IMG/VR virus record: IMGVR_UViG_3300030099_006443
Location: 1 to 49,600 of that record
DNA length: 49,600 nt
Source: a virus
Direction: 5' to 3' (one strand)
The number at the start of each line of letters is the position of its first letter. Position 1 is the first letter of the stretch. This document shows positions 16,539 to 24,397 of the stretch, piece by piece. A model generated the notes under the pieces. That model saw only the letters and a program-made list of their open reading frames with translations, had not been told where the DNA came from and searched no databases. Made by a program: the position numbers and the translations under genes.

Positions 16539-16547
16539 TCTCTCCCA

Positions 16548-16580
16548 AGGTGGGTCGCTTCGGCGGCTCACCTTTTTTTT
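16548..16580 (+). terminator. Intrinsic terminator with TTCG loop
   Basis: An 11-base-pair stem (16548-16558 with 16563-16573, two wobble pairs) closed by a TTCG tetraloop and followed by eight T. This is a textbook rho-independent terminator, just after the stop at 16538. Confidence 0.95.
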
Positions 16581-16636
16581 ATGCGCATAGCAATGCCGCT
16601 ATCGCATCTATGGCATATGCCACGAAAGGAACCACG

Positions 16637-17002
16637 ATGAACAACGATTTCACCCGCATCTATCGGTCCTGCCGCAACCACGGAAACAGCAGGCCCTTTG
16701 CCCTCTTCACCGCCGCCCGAATGTGGCGTTCCGTAAAGGAAGCGAGGGACAATAGTTACCCTGTTTTCTGGAAGCCCTGCGGCGAATTAGACGAGTATAG
16801 TCCGGCACACCCGGACATCGTAGCATCTTGGAACTACTACTCAGTAGTTCCAACACGAAAAGGCTGGGTCCCTGCCCCGTGGTTGGGCACCAGCGACAAC
16901 TGGCTGTGCGCCGGGTGCGATACCCTCGCTGCCAACGATGCAATAAATGGTGTGTTTGCCGACGCTGATGAAGCGTTGGCTTGGTTTCATGCAAACTACT
17001 GA
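16637..17002 (+). CDS. Early protein with CAGC motif
   Basis: A protein of 121 residues from the ATG at 16637 with GAAAGGA upstream. It is Trp/Asn-rich and contains WLCAGCDTLAANDAINGVFA; other cysteines at SCRNHG and KPCGE could complete a metal site. No family recognised. It starts a series of small accessory genes. Confidence 0.8.
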   Translation: MNNDFTRIYRSCRNHGNSRPFALFTAARMWRSVKEARDNSYPVFWKPCGELDEYSPAHPDIVASWNYYSVVPTRKGWVPAPWLGTSDNWLCAGCDTLAANDAINGVFADADEALAWFHANY

Positions 17003-17017
17003 TTGGGAGAACAATCA

Positions 17018-17320
17018 ATGAACGACGAAATGCAACTGAAGTCGGACTTGTGTCTGGAGAAGGCACAAGAATCCCTCGCACAAGCCCAGCATGAGGGCCA
17101 TCGAGCCTTCATCTCCTGCATTATTTATGAGAGCGTTGTAGTAGGGTTTGAAGTCCTCTACTGGAACAACACTCCCATCCTGACACCAGAAGGAGAGAAA
17201 GACGACGAGATTGGTTGGGATAACTACTCACAGATTTACTACATCCAAGACACGGAGATCCCGGTTGAAAAGAGTTTGAAGGAACAATGGATCGAACACA
17301 TGAACTGGAGGTACACATAA
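17018..17320 (+). CDS. Small early hypothetical protein
   Basis: A protein of 100 residues with a helical first part (LCLEKAQESLAQAQHEGHRA) and an acidic end. GGGAG precedes the ATG at 17018 at good spacing. No family recognised. A hairpin follows at 17347. Confidence 0.75.
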   Translation: MNDEMQLKSDLCLEKAQESLAQAQHEGHRAFISCIIYESVVVGFEVLYWNNTPILTPEGEKDDEIGWDNYSQIYYIQDTEIPVEKSLKEQWIEHMNWRYT

Positions 17321-17346
17321 AGAAGTTCAGTCTGATCTGACAACCC

Positions 17347-17377
17347 GGGATAACCCTCCTTCGTCGGGAGTTATCCC
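17347..17377 (+). terminator. Intergenic hairpin with CCTTCGTC loop
   Basis: GGGATAAC (17347-17354) pairs with GTTATCCC (17370-17377), with further G-C pairing inside. No T-tract follows. It belongs to a set of hairpins after nearly every gene of this region. Confidence 0.7.
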
Positions 17378-17401
17378 AATTGTCATTTAAGGAGACATAG
17401 T

Positions 17402-17743
17402 ATGAAGGTTATCATTGCAGGTGGTCGTACGTTTTACGACATGGAAAAGATGAATGAAGGTATGAATGCGTATCCCGGTCATGTCACAGAAGTAGTTTGT
17501 GGCATGGCTGTGGGGGCTGATAGCTGTGGGAAATATTGGGCTGAAGGTAAAAACATACCCGTTACCAAGTTTCCCGCTCAGTGGGATAAACATGGTAGGT
17601 CCGCTGGTTTTAAACGCAATGTTGAGATGGCTGAGTATGCCGATGAGGCTGTCGTATTCTGGGATGGGCGGTCTCGTGGCTCGATGCACATGATCGCCGT
17701 AATGAACGAGATGGGCAAGCCTGTCACTGTTGTTAGGTATTGA
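17402..17743 (+). CDS. DUF2493 / YspA-type SLOG-domain protein
   Basis: A protein of 113 residues starting MKVIIAGGRTFYD, the hallmark of the DUF2493 (cpYpsA-related SLOG) family. Further features are a Gly-rich segment (VVCGMAVGADSCGKYWAEGK), VTKFPAQW and the end GRSRGSMHMIAVMNEMGKP. SLOG domains are Rossmann-like and bind nucleotides or related ligands, often in stress or phage-defence signalling. In phages their role is unproven; binding a nucleotide signal of the host is a reasonable guess. AAGGAG precedes the start. Confidence 0.9.
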   Translation: MKVIIAGGRTFYDMEKMNEGMNAYPGHVTEVVCGMAVGADSCGKYWAEGKNIPVTKFPAQWDKHGRSAGFKRNVEMAEYADEAVVFWDGRSRGSMHMIAVMNEMGKPVTVVRY

Positions 17744-17753
17744 ACGACCTCTC

Positions 17754-17782
17754 GGATACCCCTCCTTTGTCGGGGGGTATCC
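17754..17782 (+). terminator. Intergenic hairpin with CCTTTGTC loop
   Basis: GGATACCCC (17754-17762) pairs perfectly with GGGGTATCC (17774-17782). The loop resembles that of the hairpin at 17347. No T-tract. Confidence 0.75.
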
Positions 17783-17809
17783 TCGTTGTCGTCAACTTTA
17801 GGAGATCAA

Positions 17810-18280
17810 ATGAACAGACTCATTCTTATCCGGGGTGTACCCGGCACGGGCAAGTCAACGCTTGCCAACCTCATCAGTGAAAACGTTTACGAAACTGATG
17901 ATTTCTTCATCAACAGTAATGGGGAGTATTACTTTGACCCCACTAACCTCTCCTCATACCACAGGCTTAACCAAGTTAGGGTTAAACAAGGTATGAATGC
18001 GGGTCAAGAAACCATCGCTGTTTCAAACACATTCTCCCAAGTCTTGGAGATGCAGCCATACATTGATATGGCACGAGAGAGTGACTATGAGCTCATAGTC
18101 ATTTCGTTGGTGGGTCTTCACCCCAACATTCACGACGTACCCCAAACAGTCATCGATGTGATGACTGATCGTTGGGAACCATATCAAGGAGAGTTTATTT
18201 ATGAGTCATGTGGTCAAACGCCGAAAGAACAAGCCGTTGATGTCACGGATCAAGTGGGGGGAACACGTCCACTGTCCTGA
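17810..18280 (+). CDS. P-loop kinase (zeta-toxin / polynucleotide-kinase-like)
   Basis: A protein of 156 residues with a Walker A loop GVPGTGKS at residues 9-16 and a following DD pair (YETDDFF) that fits the acidic site of AAA_33 type kinases. The later segment VSNTFSQVLEMQPYIDMARE is the typical 'protect the response' region of small ATP-dependent kinases. It may phosphorylate a nucleotide, RNA end or other small substrate. AGGAG precedes the ATG at 17810. The last 27 codons overlap the next gene. Confidence 0.85.
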   Translation: MNRLILIRGVPGTGKSTLANLISENVYETDDFFINSNGEYYFDPTNLSSYHRLNQVRVKQGMNAGQETIAVSNTFSQVLEMQPYIDMARESDYELIVISLVGLHPNIHDVPQTVIDVMTDRWEPYQGEFIYESCGQTPKEQAVDVTDQVGGTRPLS

Positions 18281-18521
18281 CACGGACGATGCGATTGAAC
18301 ACCGTAGCCACATGGTAGTTACGGTAGACAAGGACTCATACCGTATTGAGTCTGTCATTGCGTCAAATGGAAGACGCACATTCATGACTGAAACAAACAT
18401 CTACAAGATGTTCGGTCCCAACTCATGGAACCATGTATCACTAAGGAGAACAACGCCTGCAAAAATATGCAAAGCAGACATCAAAGATTTCTTTATCAAT
18501 TACATCATGGGTACCCCCTAG
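18201..18521 (+). CDS. Small basic early protein
   Basis: A protein of 106 residues with a basic start (MSHVVKRRKNKPLMSRIKWG). It begins inside the kinase gene (80-base overlap) after AAGGAG. The middle shows alternating beta pattern (HMVVTVDKDSYRIESVIASN). No family recognised. A G6-motif copy lies in the overlap at 18254. Confidence 0.7.
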   Translation: MSHVVKRRKNKPLMSRIKWGEHVHCPDTDDAIEHRSHMVVTVDKDSYRIESVIASNGRRTFMTETNIYKMFGPNSWNHVSLRRTTPAKICKADIKDFFINYIMGTP

Positions 18522-18551
18522 ACCTCCGGGGGGGCAGTGCCCCCGGAGGTC
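18521..18551 (+). terminator. Perfect 12-bp intergenic hairpin
   Basis: Arms 18521-18532 and 18540-18551 pair perfectly with a 7-base loop and begin at the last base of the preceding stop codon. No T-tract follows, so it may protect mRNA ends or attenuate. Confidence 0.8.
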
Positions 18552-18586
18552 GGGGGTAACTAAACTTTTATCAAAGGAAAAAGAAA

Positions 18587-19201
18587 ATGAGTTGGCTTGA
18601 CGAATTCTCAGAGGACCTGCTGGTCCCGAACGTAACGGAAGTTTGCTTGACTGGTATCTATGCAAGCAAAAATAATCCTGAAACCACCGTGTTTGTCTTC
18701 AGCGACCCAGAGGATGTAGCTAATGATCGTGCAAACGTGTACGAAAACATTGTTTGGGCGTACACCCCATCTGCACGACTCAACCCCAATGACATCGCAC
18801 TGGAGGACGGCACTATCAAGCGTCGTCGCATCAACATTGGGAGGATTCAACTTTGTTCTCTTCTTCTTGCATTACAAGAAGAAGATGTACGGGATGTCAT
18901 GGCGATGGGTCGTGATGACTTGGTTCAACACTGTCAGAAGTACATGGGGCTTTGCGTTACCTGCCCCATGACTGGCAGAGTCATGAGCAAAGACGGAAAT
19001 ACACGTGTTCAGTTCAAGTTCCCGGATCTTGACTTCGATGATCCGCATGACTTCGCTGCATCGGTGGAGGAACAGAGGCACGTCTTCGGTTCCTCCGATC
19101 TTGACATGCATATCCACGGTGAGCGTGTCAAAACAAAGATGACCAGACCTGACAACGCGGTAGTTCCCGTCGGAGCAGACGACGGTGACGAAATTCTCTG
19201 A
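18587..19201 (+). CDS. Early hypothetical protein with central CVTC
   Basis: A protein of 204 residues from an ATG with AAAGGA upstream. Part one is acidic and beta-like. Around residues 125-130 lies GLCVTCPMTGR, a possible metal pair. The C-terminus is acidic (GADDGDEIL), as in some single-stranded DNA-binding proteins, but no OB-fold can be claimed from sequence alone. Flanked on both sides by strong hairpins. Confidence 0.8.
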   Translation: MSWLDEFSEDLLVPNVTEVCLTGIYASKNNPETTVFVFSDPEDVANDRANVYENIVWAYTPSARLNPNDIALEDGTIKRRRINIGRIQLCSLLLALQEEDVRDVMAMGRDDLVQHCQKYMGLCVTCPMTGRVMSKDGNTRVQFKFPDLDFDDPHDFAASVEEQRHVFGSSDLDMHIHGERVKTKMTRPDNAVVPVGADDGDEIL

Positions 19202-19214
19202 CAATAATGGAATT

Positions 19215-19240
19215 GAGGTAGGGGCTTCGGTCCCTACCTC
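19215..19240 (+). terminator. Hairpin with TTCG tetraloop
   Basis: An 11-base-pair stem (19215-19225 with 19230-19240) with a TTCG loop; outer AATAAT and ATTATT extend the pairing. It follows the stop at 19201. Confidence 0.85.
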
Positions 19241-19261
19241 ATTATTACAAGGATGTAATAA

Positions 19262-19774
19262 ATGACAGTGATCCGTATGCACGATATACGGGAGTGCGAT
19301 GTCCATGAGTCTGCTGGAATGAGCAACATCCCATGGGAGTATGAGTACGGCTTCCAGAAGCAGGAAGATCCGCAGGACAGTCAGTCTGATGTGCTGGATG
19401 AGATCTACAACTACGAGTCTCAAACACAAAGCGAAGGTATCCTCGATGGTTTATCACCCGACCGCGACGGACTGTTCCTCACAACAGTCAGGGTGCGACG
19501 TAACGGAGAAGAACTCCACGTTAGGTACTCCCGTGAACGTCTCATCCAATTGGCGAATGATCTACTTGAAAAAGCCACTATCGACATTGCGATTGCGGTA
19601 CAAAGAGAACACGTCCACAAAGGTCCTCATGTTGAAGTCACTTACGAGTTCTGCAAAGAAGCAGACCCCGTCAAGTGCATCATCATCGGGGACGATGCCT
19701 ACCCCATCCGTCAGATCTTAGACCTTCGTGGTACCCAGTCCATCGGTAGAATGGACTGGGTGGATGCTGATTGA
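19262..19774 (+). CDS. Early hypothetical protein
   Basis: A protein of 170 residues. The first 60 are acidic and Gln/Ser-rich (KQEDPQDSQSDVLDEIYNYE). The rest alternates beta and helix (FLTTVRVRRNGEELHVRYSR, IQLANDLLEKATIDIAIAV). It ends overlapping the next gene by 11 bases. No family recognised. Confidence 0.75.
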   Translation: MTVIRMHDIRECDVHESAGMSNIPWEYEYGFQKQEDPQDSQSDVLDEIYNYESQTQSEGILDGLSPDRDGLFLTTVRVRRNGEELHVRYSRERLIQLANDLLEKATIDIAIAVQREHVHKGPHVEVTYEFCKEADPVKCIIIGDDAYPIRQILDLRGTQSIGRMDWVDAD

Positions 19775-19961
19775 ATTCAAGATCACAAGACGCAACGACA
19801 AAATCGTAGGGATCAAATCAACAGACAATGATCTTGTTGATATACCACCTGATCTCCCCCCACATACGACAGACAGAATCGCTGTCTCTATTCACTTCAT
19901 GCCTCCTGATGTTTCGAGGCATTACTACACAACTCTAGTTCGACAAATGAGGAAGGACTGA
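19764..19961 (+). CDS. Small early protein
   Basis: A protein of 65 residues from ATG 19764 (MLIEFKITRRNDKIVGIKST); an earlier in-frame start at 19728 is possible. It overlaps its upstream neighbour and ends one base before the next start. No family recognised. One G6-motif copy at 19856. Confidence 0.65.
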   Translation: MLIEFKITRRNDKIVGIKSTDNDLVDIPPDLPPHTTDRIAVSIHFMPPDVSRHYYTTLVRQMRKD

Positions 19962-19962
19962 C

Positions 19963-20154
19963 ATGGAAAAAGTAATGATGCCTTCATGCGTTGAGGAAGA
20001 ACACCTCATCTTCTTGGATGAACTTCGTGAGAGTGGAGCAACCAATATGTTTGGTGCTTCATCTTATCTCGAATCATACTTTGACATTGACTCAAAGACA
20101 GCAAGGATCATCCTCTCTTACTGGATGCAGTCCTACAGCGAACGACACGCTTGA
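19963..20154 (+). CDS. Conserved small phage protein (FLDELRESGATNMFGA type)
   Basis: A protein of 63 residues containing FLDELRESGATNMFGASSYL and ILSYWMQSYSERHA. I recognise this as a short protein found in many phages, with the same order: Leu-rich helix, ESGxTNM, then a C-terminal WM helix. Its function is unknown. It lies one base after the previous stop. Confidence 0.85.
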   Translation: MEKVMMPSCVEEEHLIFLDELRESGATNMFGASSYLESYFDIDSKTARIILSYWMQSYSERHA

Positions 20155-20179
20155 CAATCCCTCAATAGAGGTACACATC

Positions 20180-20683
20180 ATGATTTCGATAAGAGCTAAA
20201 ACTGGGTTTTTACCAGTCTGTTATTTAGAAACTGATATTTGTGTCTGGATAGACTTCCTCGATTCCATTCAGATAAAGCTAAAGGAGGACATGAAAGACA
20301 CAGAGAAAATGTTGATAGAAGGAGGAGATCGCAAAACTATGTCAGCTTTGTGTAAAAAGTATGAAGCATCAGACCAAGAAGCAACAAATGCTTTTTCCTC
20401 AATGCACACCCTGAAGTGCGTTATATCAGAAGAAAAAATTTCCACTGTAACAGCGGGGAAACTGATTGATGCACTCAACACGCTTCAGGCTATCTTTAGC
20501 GATAGATTGATAGGTCAAGGGGATCAAGTGTCCCTAAGACGTAGGGACGGAGAACTTAAAAAATACAGAATTCTTGAGATGCTGAAGAGCCCGTCACTCT
20601 TAATTTCAAAGTTGATGAAGCTAAACAGAGATGATGAACTTCAGGTTGAAATAATTGAAGAAAAGGACGATATGATCAACTGA
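20180..20683 (+). CDS. Early helical protein of unknown function
   Basis: A protein of 167 residues from ATG 20180. It has long charged helices (IKLKEDMKDTEKMLIEGGD, TAGKLIDALNTLQAIFSD) and ends acidic. The gene is richer in A and T than its neighbours. A terminator follows 12 bases after the stop, closing this accessory operon. Confidence 0.7.
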   Translation: MISIRAKTGFLPVCYLETDICVWIDFLDSIQIKLKEDMKDTEKMLIEGGDRKTMSALCKKYEASDQEATNAFSSMHTLKCVISEEKISTVTAGKLIDALNTLQAIFSDRLIGQGDQVSLRRRDGELKKYRILEMLKSPSLLISKLMKLNRDDELQVEIIEEKDDMIN

Positions 20684-20694
20684 ATACTCAGTTG

Positions 20695-20730
20695 AGGTGA
20701 CACTGATATCCGTCGGTGTCACCTTTTCTT
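20695..20730 (+). terminator. Intrinsic terminator
   Basis: AGGTGACAC (20695-20703) pairs with GTGTCACCT (20716-20724), followed by TTTTCTT. It ends the accessory run, so genes after 20888 probably use their own promoter or readthrough. Confidence 0.85.
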
Positions 20731-20777
20731 ATCACGAACAATCAGTAAGAGCCGACATAAAATTGCACCTTGCGACA

Positions 20778-20839
20778 GACCGCCGCGCCCTACGGGCGGC
20801 GGTCAGTTCGCTAAATGTAAGATCAGTTCACATGATCTT
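20778..20839 (+). promoter_or_regulatory. GC-rich hairpin plus inverted repeat upstream of 20888
   Basis: A 9-base-pair GC-rich hairpin (20778-20786 with 20796-20804) is followed by AAGATCA (20819-20825) and TGATCTT (20833-20839), a perfect 7-base inverted repeat with 7-base spacing that looks like an operator. I see no convincing -35/-10 pair in this gap. Confidence 0.55.
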
Positions 20840-20875
20840 TATTACAACTCTGGATATTCCATGGGAAGGATAACC

Positions 20876-20887
20876 ATGGAGTTCTGA
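20876..20887 (+). CDS. Three-codon mini-cistron directly before 20888
   Basis: ATG GAG TTC TGA at 20876-20887 has GGAAGGA 5 bases upstream and its stop touches the next ATG (TGAATG). The strongest ribosome site of this gap thus serves a three-codon frame, which could deliver ribosomes by coupling to the following gene. It may also be accidental. Confidence 0.35.
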   Translation: MEF

Positions 20888-21169
20888 ATGATTGGTAAAG
20901 AAAGCAAAGCTAACTTCAAAACATTAATGAAGGCTGCAAAAAACGAAGACGTATCAATTGTGTCTTGCAAAGATGCAAAAGGTAGAGAATTTCAAACTAT
21001 ATGTGTTTTAGCAATGGTAGAACCAGATAAACCAACATACGCATATCTCCCTTTTGCTTTAATGATGACACCTTCTTTGTACTCTCTAATGAACAAACTA
21101 GAACCCCCTAAGAACTTGAAAGGGGAATGGGTGTGGAACGATGACAATGATGACTTGCACATTGCCTAA
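20888..21169 (+). CDS. Small early protein
   Basis: A protein of 93 residues, MIGKESKANFKTLMKAAKNE, then a beta-like stretch and an acidic Trp-containing end (GEWVWNDDNDDLHIA). It overlaps the glycosylase gene by 29 bases. No family recognised. Confidence 0.75.
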   Translation: MIGKESKANFKTLMKAAKNEDVSIVSCKDAKGREFQTICVLAMVEPDKPTYAYLPFALMMTPSLYSLMNKLEPPKNLKGEWVWNDDNDDLHIA

Positions 21170-21824
21170 ATTTCCTTCGCATTCTTCATGCACTAAATGT
21201 GAGTTGCATCAAGAAGCTAAAAACATAGGTGTTCCCACACGGTTCCATGAACTTTCAGCACCGGTTACATCTAACCCGCTGATTGTTGTAGGAATGAATC
21301 CCGGTGTTGTTGAAGACCGTGAAAACAAATGTTTCTCTGGTCCATCTGGAAAACTTTTGACCAATGTCTACCTGAACCACGAAGAAATTATTGAACACCC
21401 AGTGTTCCTCACAAATGCAGCACGATGCCCAACTCTAGGTAACAACGAAAAGCCAAAACGTAAACACTACAACGCTTGTTTCAATTACCTAGACAACGAC
21501 ATCAACTCAATACTCAAATCTCATTCCCCCCACAAAGCCTTCATACTTTGTCTCGGTGCAGACTCATACGACACAATCTCTCGGCATTATCTCGGTAAAT
21601 CACAATCATTGCGGCATGGTTTCAACAATCAAGGACAACCAAATACTGTTGGCCCCGTTGGAATGCTACGCATCTATACCACCTTCCATCCAGCAGCAAT
21701 ACTCCGCAACAAAAAGTATTTGTATCCTGTTTCTGACCACGTTGAATTGCTCGCTAATGCAATGAATGGTAAAATTCCTTCCCCATCATTGCCCAAAATA
21801 GAGAAGCCCAGATGGCCAGACTGA
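21141..21824 (+). CDS. Uracil-DNA glycosylase superfamily protein, family 4-like
   Basis: A protein of 227 residues. It has CTKC (Cys17, Cys20), GMNPG (51-55), FSGPSGKLL, TNAARCPTLGNN (Cys96), NACFNYL (Cys113) and THP-type TFHPAAILRN (181-190). These are the motifs of family 4-like glycosylases, which remove uracil from DNA and hold a 4Fe-4S cluster through four Cys residues; all four are present. The MNPG motif has Asn where many family 4 members have GExPG, so activity may differ. It sits ahead of the polymerase gene, so a repair or nucleotide-selection role in replication is likely. Confidence 0.88.
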   Translation: MTMMTCTLPKFPSHSSCTKCELHQEAKNIGVPTRFHELSAPVTSNPLIVVGMNPGVVEDRENKCFSGPSGKLLTNVYLNHEEIIEHPVFLTNAARCPTLGNNEKPKRKHYNACFNYLDNDINSILKSHSPHKAFILCLGADSYDTISRHYLGKSQSLRHGFNNQGQPNTVGPVGMLRIYTTFHPAAILRNKKYLYPVSDHVELLANAMNGKIPSPSLPKIEKPRWPD

Positions 21825-22009
21825 AAGAATTAAACAACCCTGAAAAAGTTGTAGAGTTGATGGCAGAAGCAATCAAAGAAGATATGAAAAAGTATGATCT
21901 ATCGTGCGCAGAAGTTCTTGCTATATGGCAAATTGGCGTGAAAAGATATACGAAAACATTGGGCTTTAAAGAAGAAGAGAAAACAAACAAACATGAAAAG
22001 CACACTTGA
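21812..22009 (+). CDS. Small helical early protein
   Basis: A protein of 65 residues (MARLKELNNPEKVVELMAEA), helical and Lys/Glu-rich, with one possible hydrophobic face (SCAEVLAIWQIGVKRY). It overlaps the glycosylase end by 13 bases and the next gene by 17. No family recognised. Confidence 0.7.
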   Translation: MARLKELNNPEKVVELMAEAIKEDMKKYDLSCAEVLAIWQIGVKRYTKTLGFKEEEKTNKHEKHT

Positions 22010-22268
22010 AAGAGAATTTGAAATTGAAACTGAAATGGGTACCGTTAAAGGAACAGTCGTTTTAGATTCAACTTGTGGTTCAACTAATGTAGTAAAGGTC
22101 TATCTTGATAACGTAAAAGATATCCTTGATGGTTTAAAGGATCTTGTTAAAAACGAAATTGAAGTTGATCCAAATTATGAACCGCAAAATATTGAGTATG
22201 AAGAAATAGATCAACTAAAAGATGAAGATGCAGAATCACAAAGAGAACAAGATTTACTCGGAGATTGA
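21993..22268 (+). CDS. Small acidic early protein
   Basis: A protein of 91 residues. It starts MKSTLEREFEIETEMGTVKG and ends with a strongly acidic tail (EEIDQLKDEDAESQREQD). Overlaps both neighbours by a few bases. Location directly before the polymerase suggests a replication accessory, but nothing in the sequence proves this. Confidence 0.7.
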   Translation: MKSTLEREFEIETEMGTVKGTVVLDSTCGSTNVVKVYLDNVKDILDGLKDLVKNEIEVDPNYEPQNIEYEEIDQLKDEDAESQREQDLLGD

Positions 22269-22270
22269 AA

Positions 22271-24397
22271 GTGAACGTCCTCAGCCTCGATATCGAAACC
22301 TATGGGGCTGCAAAATCAAATCACATTGGACTTCTGCTGCCCAAACAGACAGCATTCCATCCGAAGAAGTCTCAGTATCTCGACAATGTAGCAAACGAGA
22401 ACATGGTGTTGACAGTAGCAGTGACACTACCGACTACTCAAATATCTCAAACCTTGAACTTCAAATCGCTCTCCTCGCTAGATCCCGGTTCGACGTTGGT
22501 GTTTCAAATGCACAAACGAGAACACAAGGAAATGCTGAAAGCATGGATCAAGCAAGCCGATGTGATACTCGGGATGAACCTCCAGTTTGACATTCAATAC
22601 TTGAAGTTCATTGGGATAGATATTCCCCCCACTAAAAATCTTGTTGATCTCTCAGTCCTCAACTATCTCCACTCGGAACTGCGAGAAGAACGAAGCCTCA
22701 AGTCTTTGGGTCCTATCCTTGGTACCCATGCGTATTCAGAAACCCTCAAAACTTCTCGATTCAAGAAAGCAACCGACGAGAAACTTCTATCCTACAACGC
22801 CCAAGACACACACAACACAATGCTTGCCATTGCTGAATTGTCGAAGCGATTGCTGAAGGAAAAGTTTGATAACTCAAATGAGTTCGGTGAATACAGTCTT
22901 TCTTTCTACAGCCAAAGCATATGGGCCACCATTGTCATGTCAGAGAATGGTGTGCCCATGTCGTCGCTCAAACTCCAACAACTGTTTGAGAAACTAGACA
23001 TCAAGGCAGAAGAGGCAGTCAATCAAGCCAAACAATATGACTTGATTCTGCAAGGCGAAGGGTCCGCCTTGTCCAAAGACAAGTTTCTTGATGAGGTCAT
23101 TCGACTCATCGAACAAACGTCTGACCCCGACATCATGGACAAACTTGATGTCACACCCAAGACAAAGAAAGTGTCCTTCACCAAGAAGAACAGAACGACT
23201 CTCCTCGAATATCTGCCTGATGACGATGAAAGCAGCGACTACCGCAAAGCACTAGGTCTTGCCAACGACCACGCTGAAGCACTCAAGATCATCTCTTCTT
23301 ACTGTTATCCTCTCCTGTACCACAGGAGAAACAAACCAGAAGACATGTCTTCTGTCATCATTCCTCTCAACTACATACCGCTGCCCATCCATAAGCCCGA
23401 AGAGGTAACCCTCTTCACTACTCCGGGAGAGAGAGTGGATGCCGCAGCCAAAGACATGTCCTTATTCGTGAAGAACCGTATGACCCACAGGTTCTCAGGA
23501 ATGAGGGTCACAAGAAAAGCGGACGCAGTGGCCTACCCAACGTGGTATGTCACACCCTCCCACATCAAAAATGACACTGGCAGTGCAGGCGGCACAATCC
23601 AAGGTCGTATCACCTGCAAACAACCAAGTGCCCAAACGTTCCCAAAGATCATAAAGTCTTGTATACGCTCACGTTACGACGGGGGCAAAATCGTGGCAAT
23701 GGATTTGTCACAAGCAGAACTCCGGGTTGCAGCTCTGCTGTCAGGCGAGACAAGCATGATCAATGCCTACAACGAAGGACGTGATCTACATGCCGAAAGA
23801 GCCCGAACACTTTGGGGGGACTATGATCAATCTGAAAAACTTCAGCACCAAAGACGACAAGTTGGAAAGATGATGAACTTTGCCGACTTGTTTCTTTCGT
23901 CAGCCAACACCATGAAGGAACAAGTGTATGCTCAATCTAACGGAGATATCGATATACCCCTTTCCTTCTATCAAGATGTGGTGAAACTACGAAAAAAAGT
24001 AAGGCCTCAATTGTCCAATTGGCAACTAAGTTTGCTCCACAAAGCCAAGGTAGACCATCGGATTATGCTGCCACTGACTGGACAATCCCGCACCTTCTTT
24101 GGTGATCTTGGCAAGTCCCGATCAGAAATCGTAAACTTCCCTGTCCAAACGACAGCAGGTAACGTAACTCTAGCTATACAGCACGCACTTTTCCCTCGTC
24201 TGGAATTGTGTGAGCGGATGTTCTTGCAGATTTATGACGCAATTTATATTGAGTGTCCCAAAGATCATGTACAATCTGTTCAAGACAAAGTGAATGATGC
24301 CGTTGATGAAGTAGTGACTCAAGGATACTGGTCAAAACTTGAGGAATTCTACGGTAGATCCGTGACTCTCAAACATGACATGGAGGTTTGGGACTGA
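22271..24397 (+). CDS. polA: DNA polymerase, family A, with 3'-5' exonuclease
   Basis: About 708 residues from a GTG at 22271 that has GGAG 8 bases upstream; a TTG at 22265 is possible. The exonuclease shows DIE near residue 8, GMNLQFDIQYL near 102 and YNAQDTHNT near 178. The polymerase shows motif A (MDLSQAELR, Asp near 478), motif B (RQVGKMMNF with Lys near 533, then ADLF) and motif C (QIYDAIYIE, Asp near 655). The residue matching E. coli Phe762 is Phe. Motif C has Tyr before Asp where His is usual. There is no 5'-3' exonuclease domain. This is the phage replicase. Confidence 0.95.
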   Translation: MNVLSLDIETYGAAKSNHIGLLLPKQTAFHPKKSQYLDNVANENMVLTVAVTLPTTQISQTLNFKSLSSLDPGSTLVFQMHKREHKEMLKAWIKQADVILGMNLQFDIQYLKFIGIDIPPTKNLVDLSVLNYLHSELREERSLKSLGPILGTHAYSETLKTSRFKKATDEKLLSYNAQDTHNTMLAIAELSKRLLKEKFDNSNEFGEYSLSFYSQSIWATIVMSENGVPMSSLKLQQLFEKLDIKAEEAVNQAKQYDLILQGEGSALSKDKFLDEVIRLIEQTSDPDIMDKLDVTPKTKKVSFTKKNRTTLLEYLPDDDESSDYRKALGLANDHAEALKIISSYCYPLLYHRRNKPEDMSSVIIPLNYIPLPIHKPEEVTLFTTPGERVDAAAKDMSLFVKNRMTHRFSGMRVTRKADAVAYPTWYVTPSHIKNDTGSAGGTIQGRITCKQPSAQTFPKIIKSCIRSRYDGGKIVAMDLSQAELRVAALLSGETSMINAYNEGRDLHAERARTLWGDYDQSEKLQHQRRQVGKMMNFADLFLSSANTMKEQVYAQSNGDIDIPLSFYQDVVKLRKKVRPQLSNWQLSLLHKAKVDHRIMLPLTGQSRTFFGDLGKSRSEIVNFPVQTTAGNVTLAIQHALFPRLELCERMFLQIYDAIYIECPKDHVQSVQDKVNDAVDEVVTQGYWSKLEEFYGRSVTLKHDMEVWD

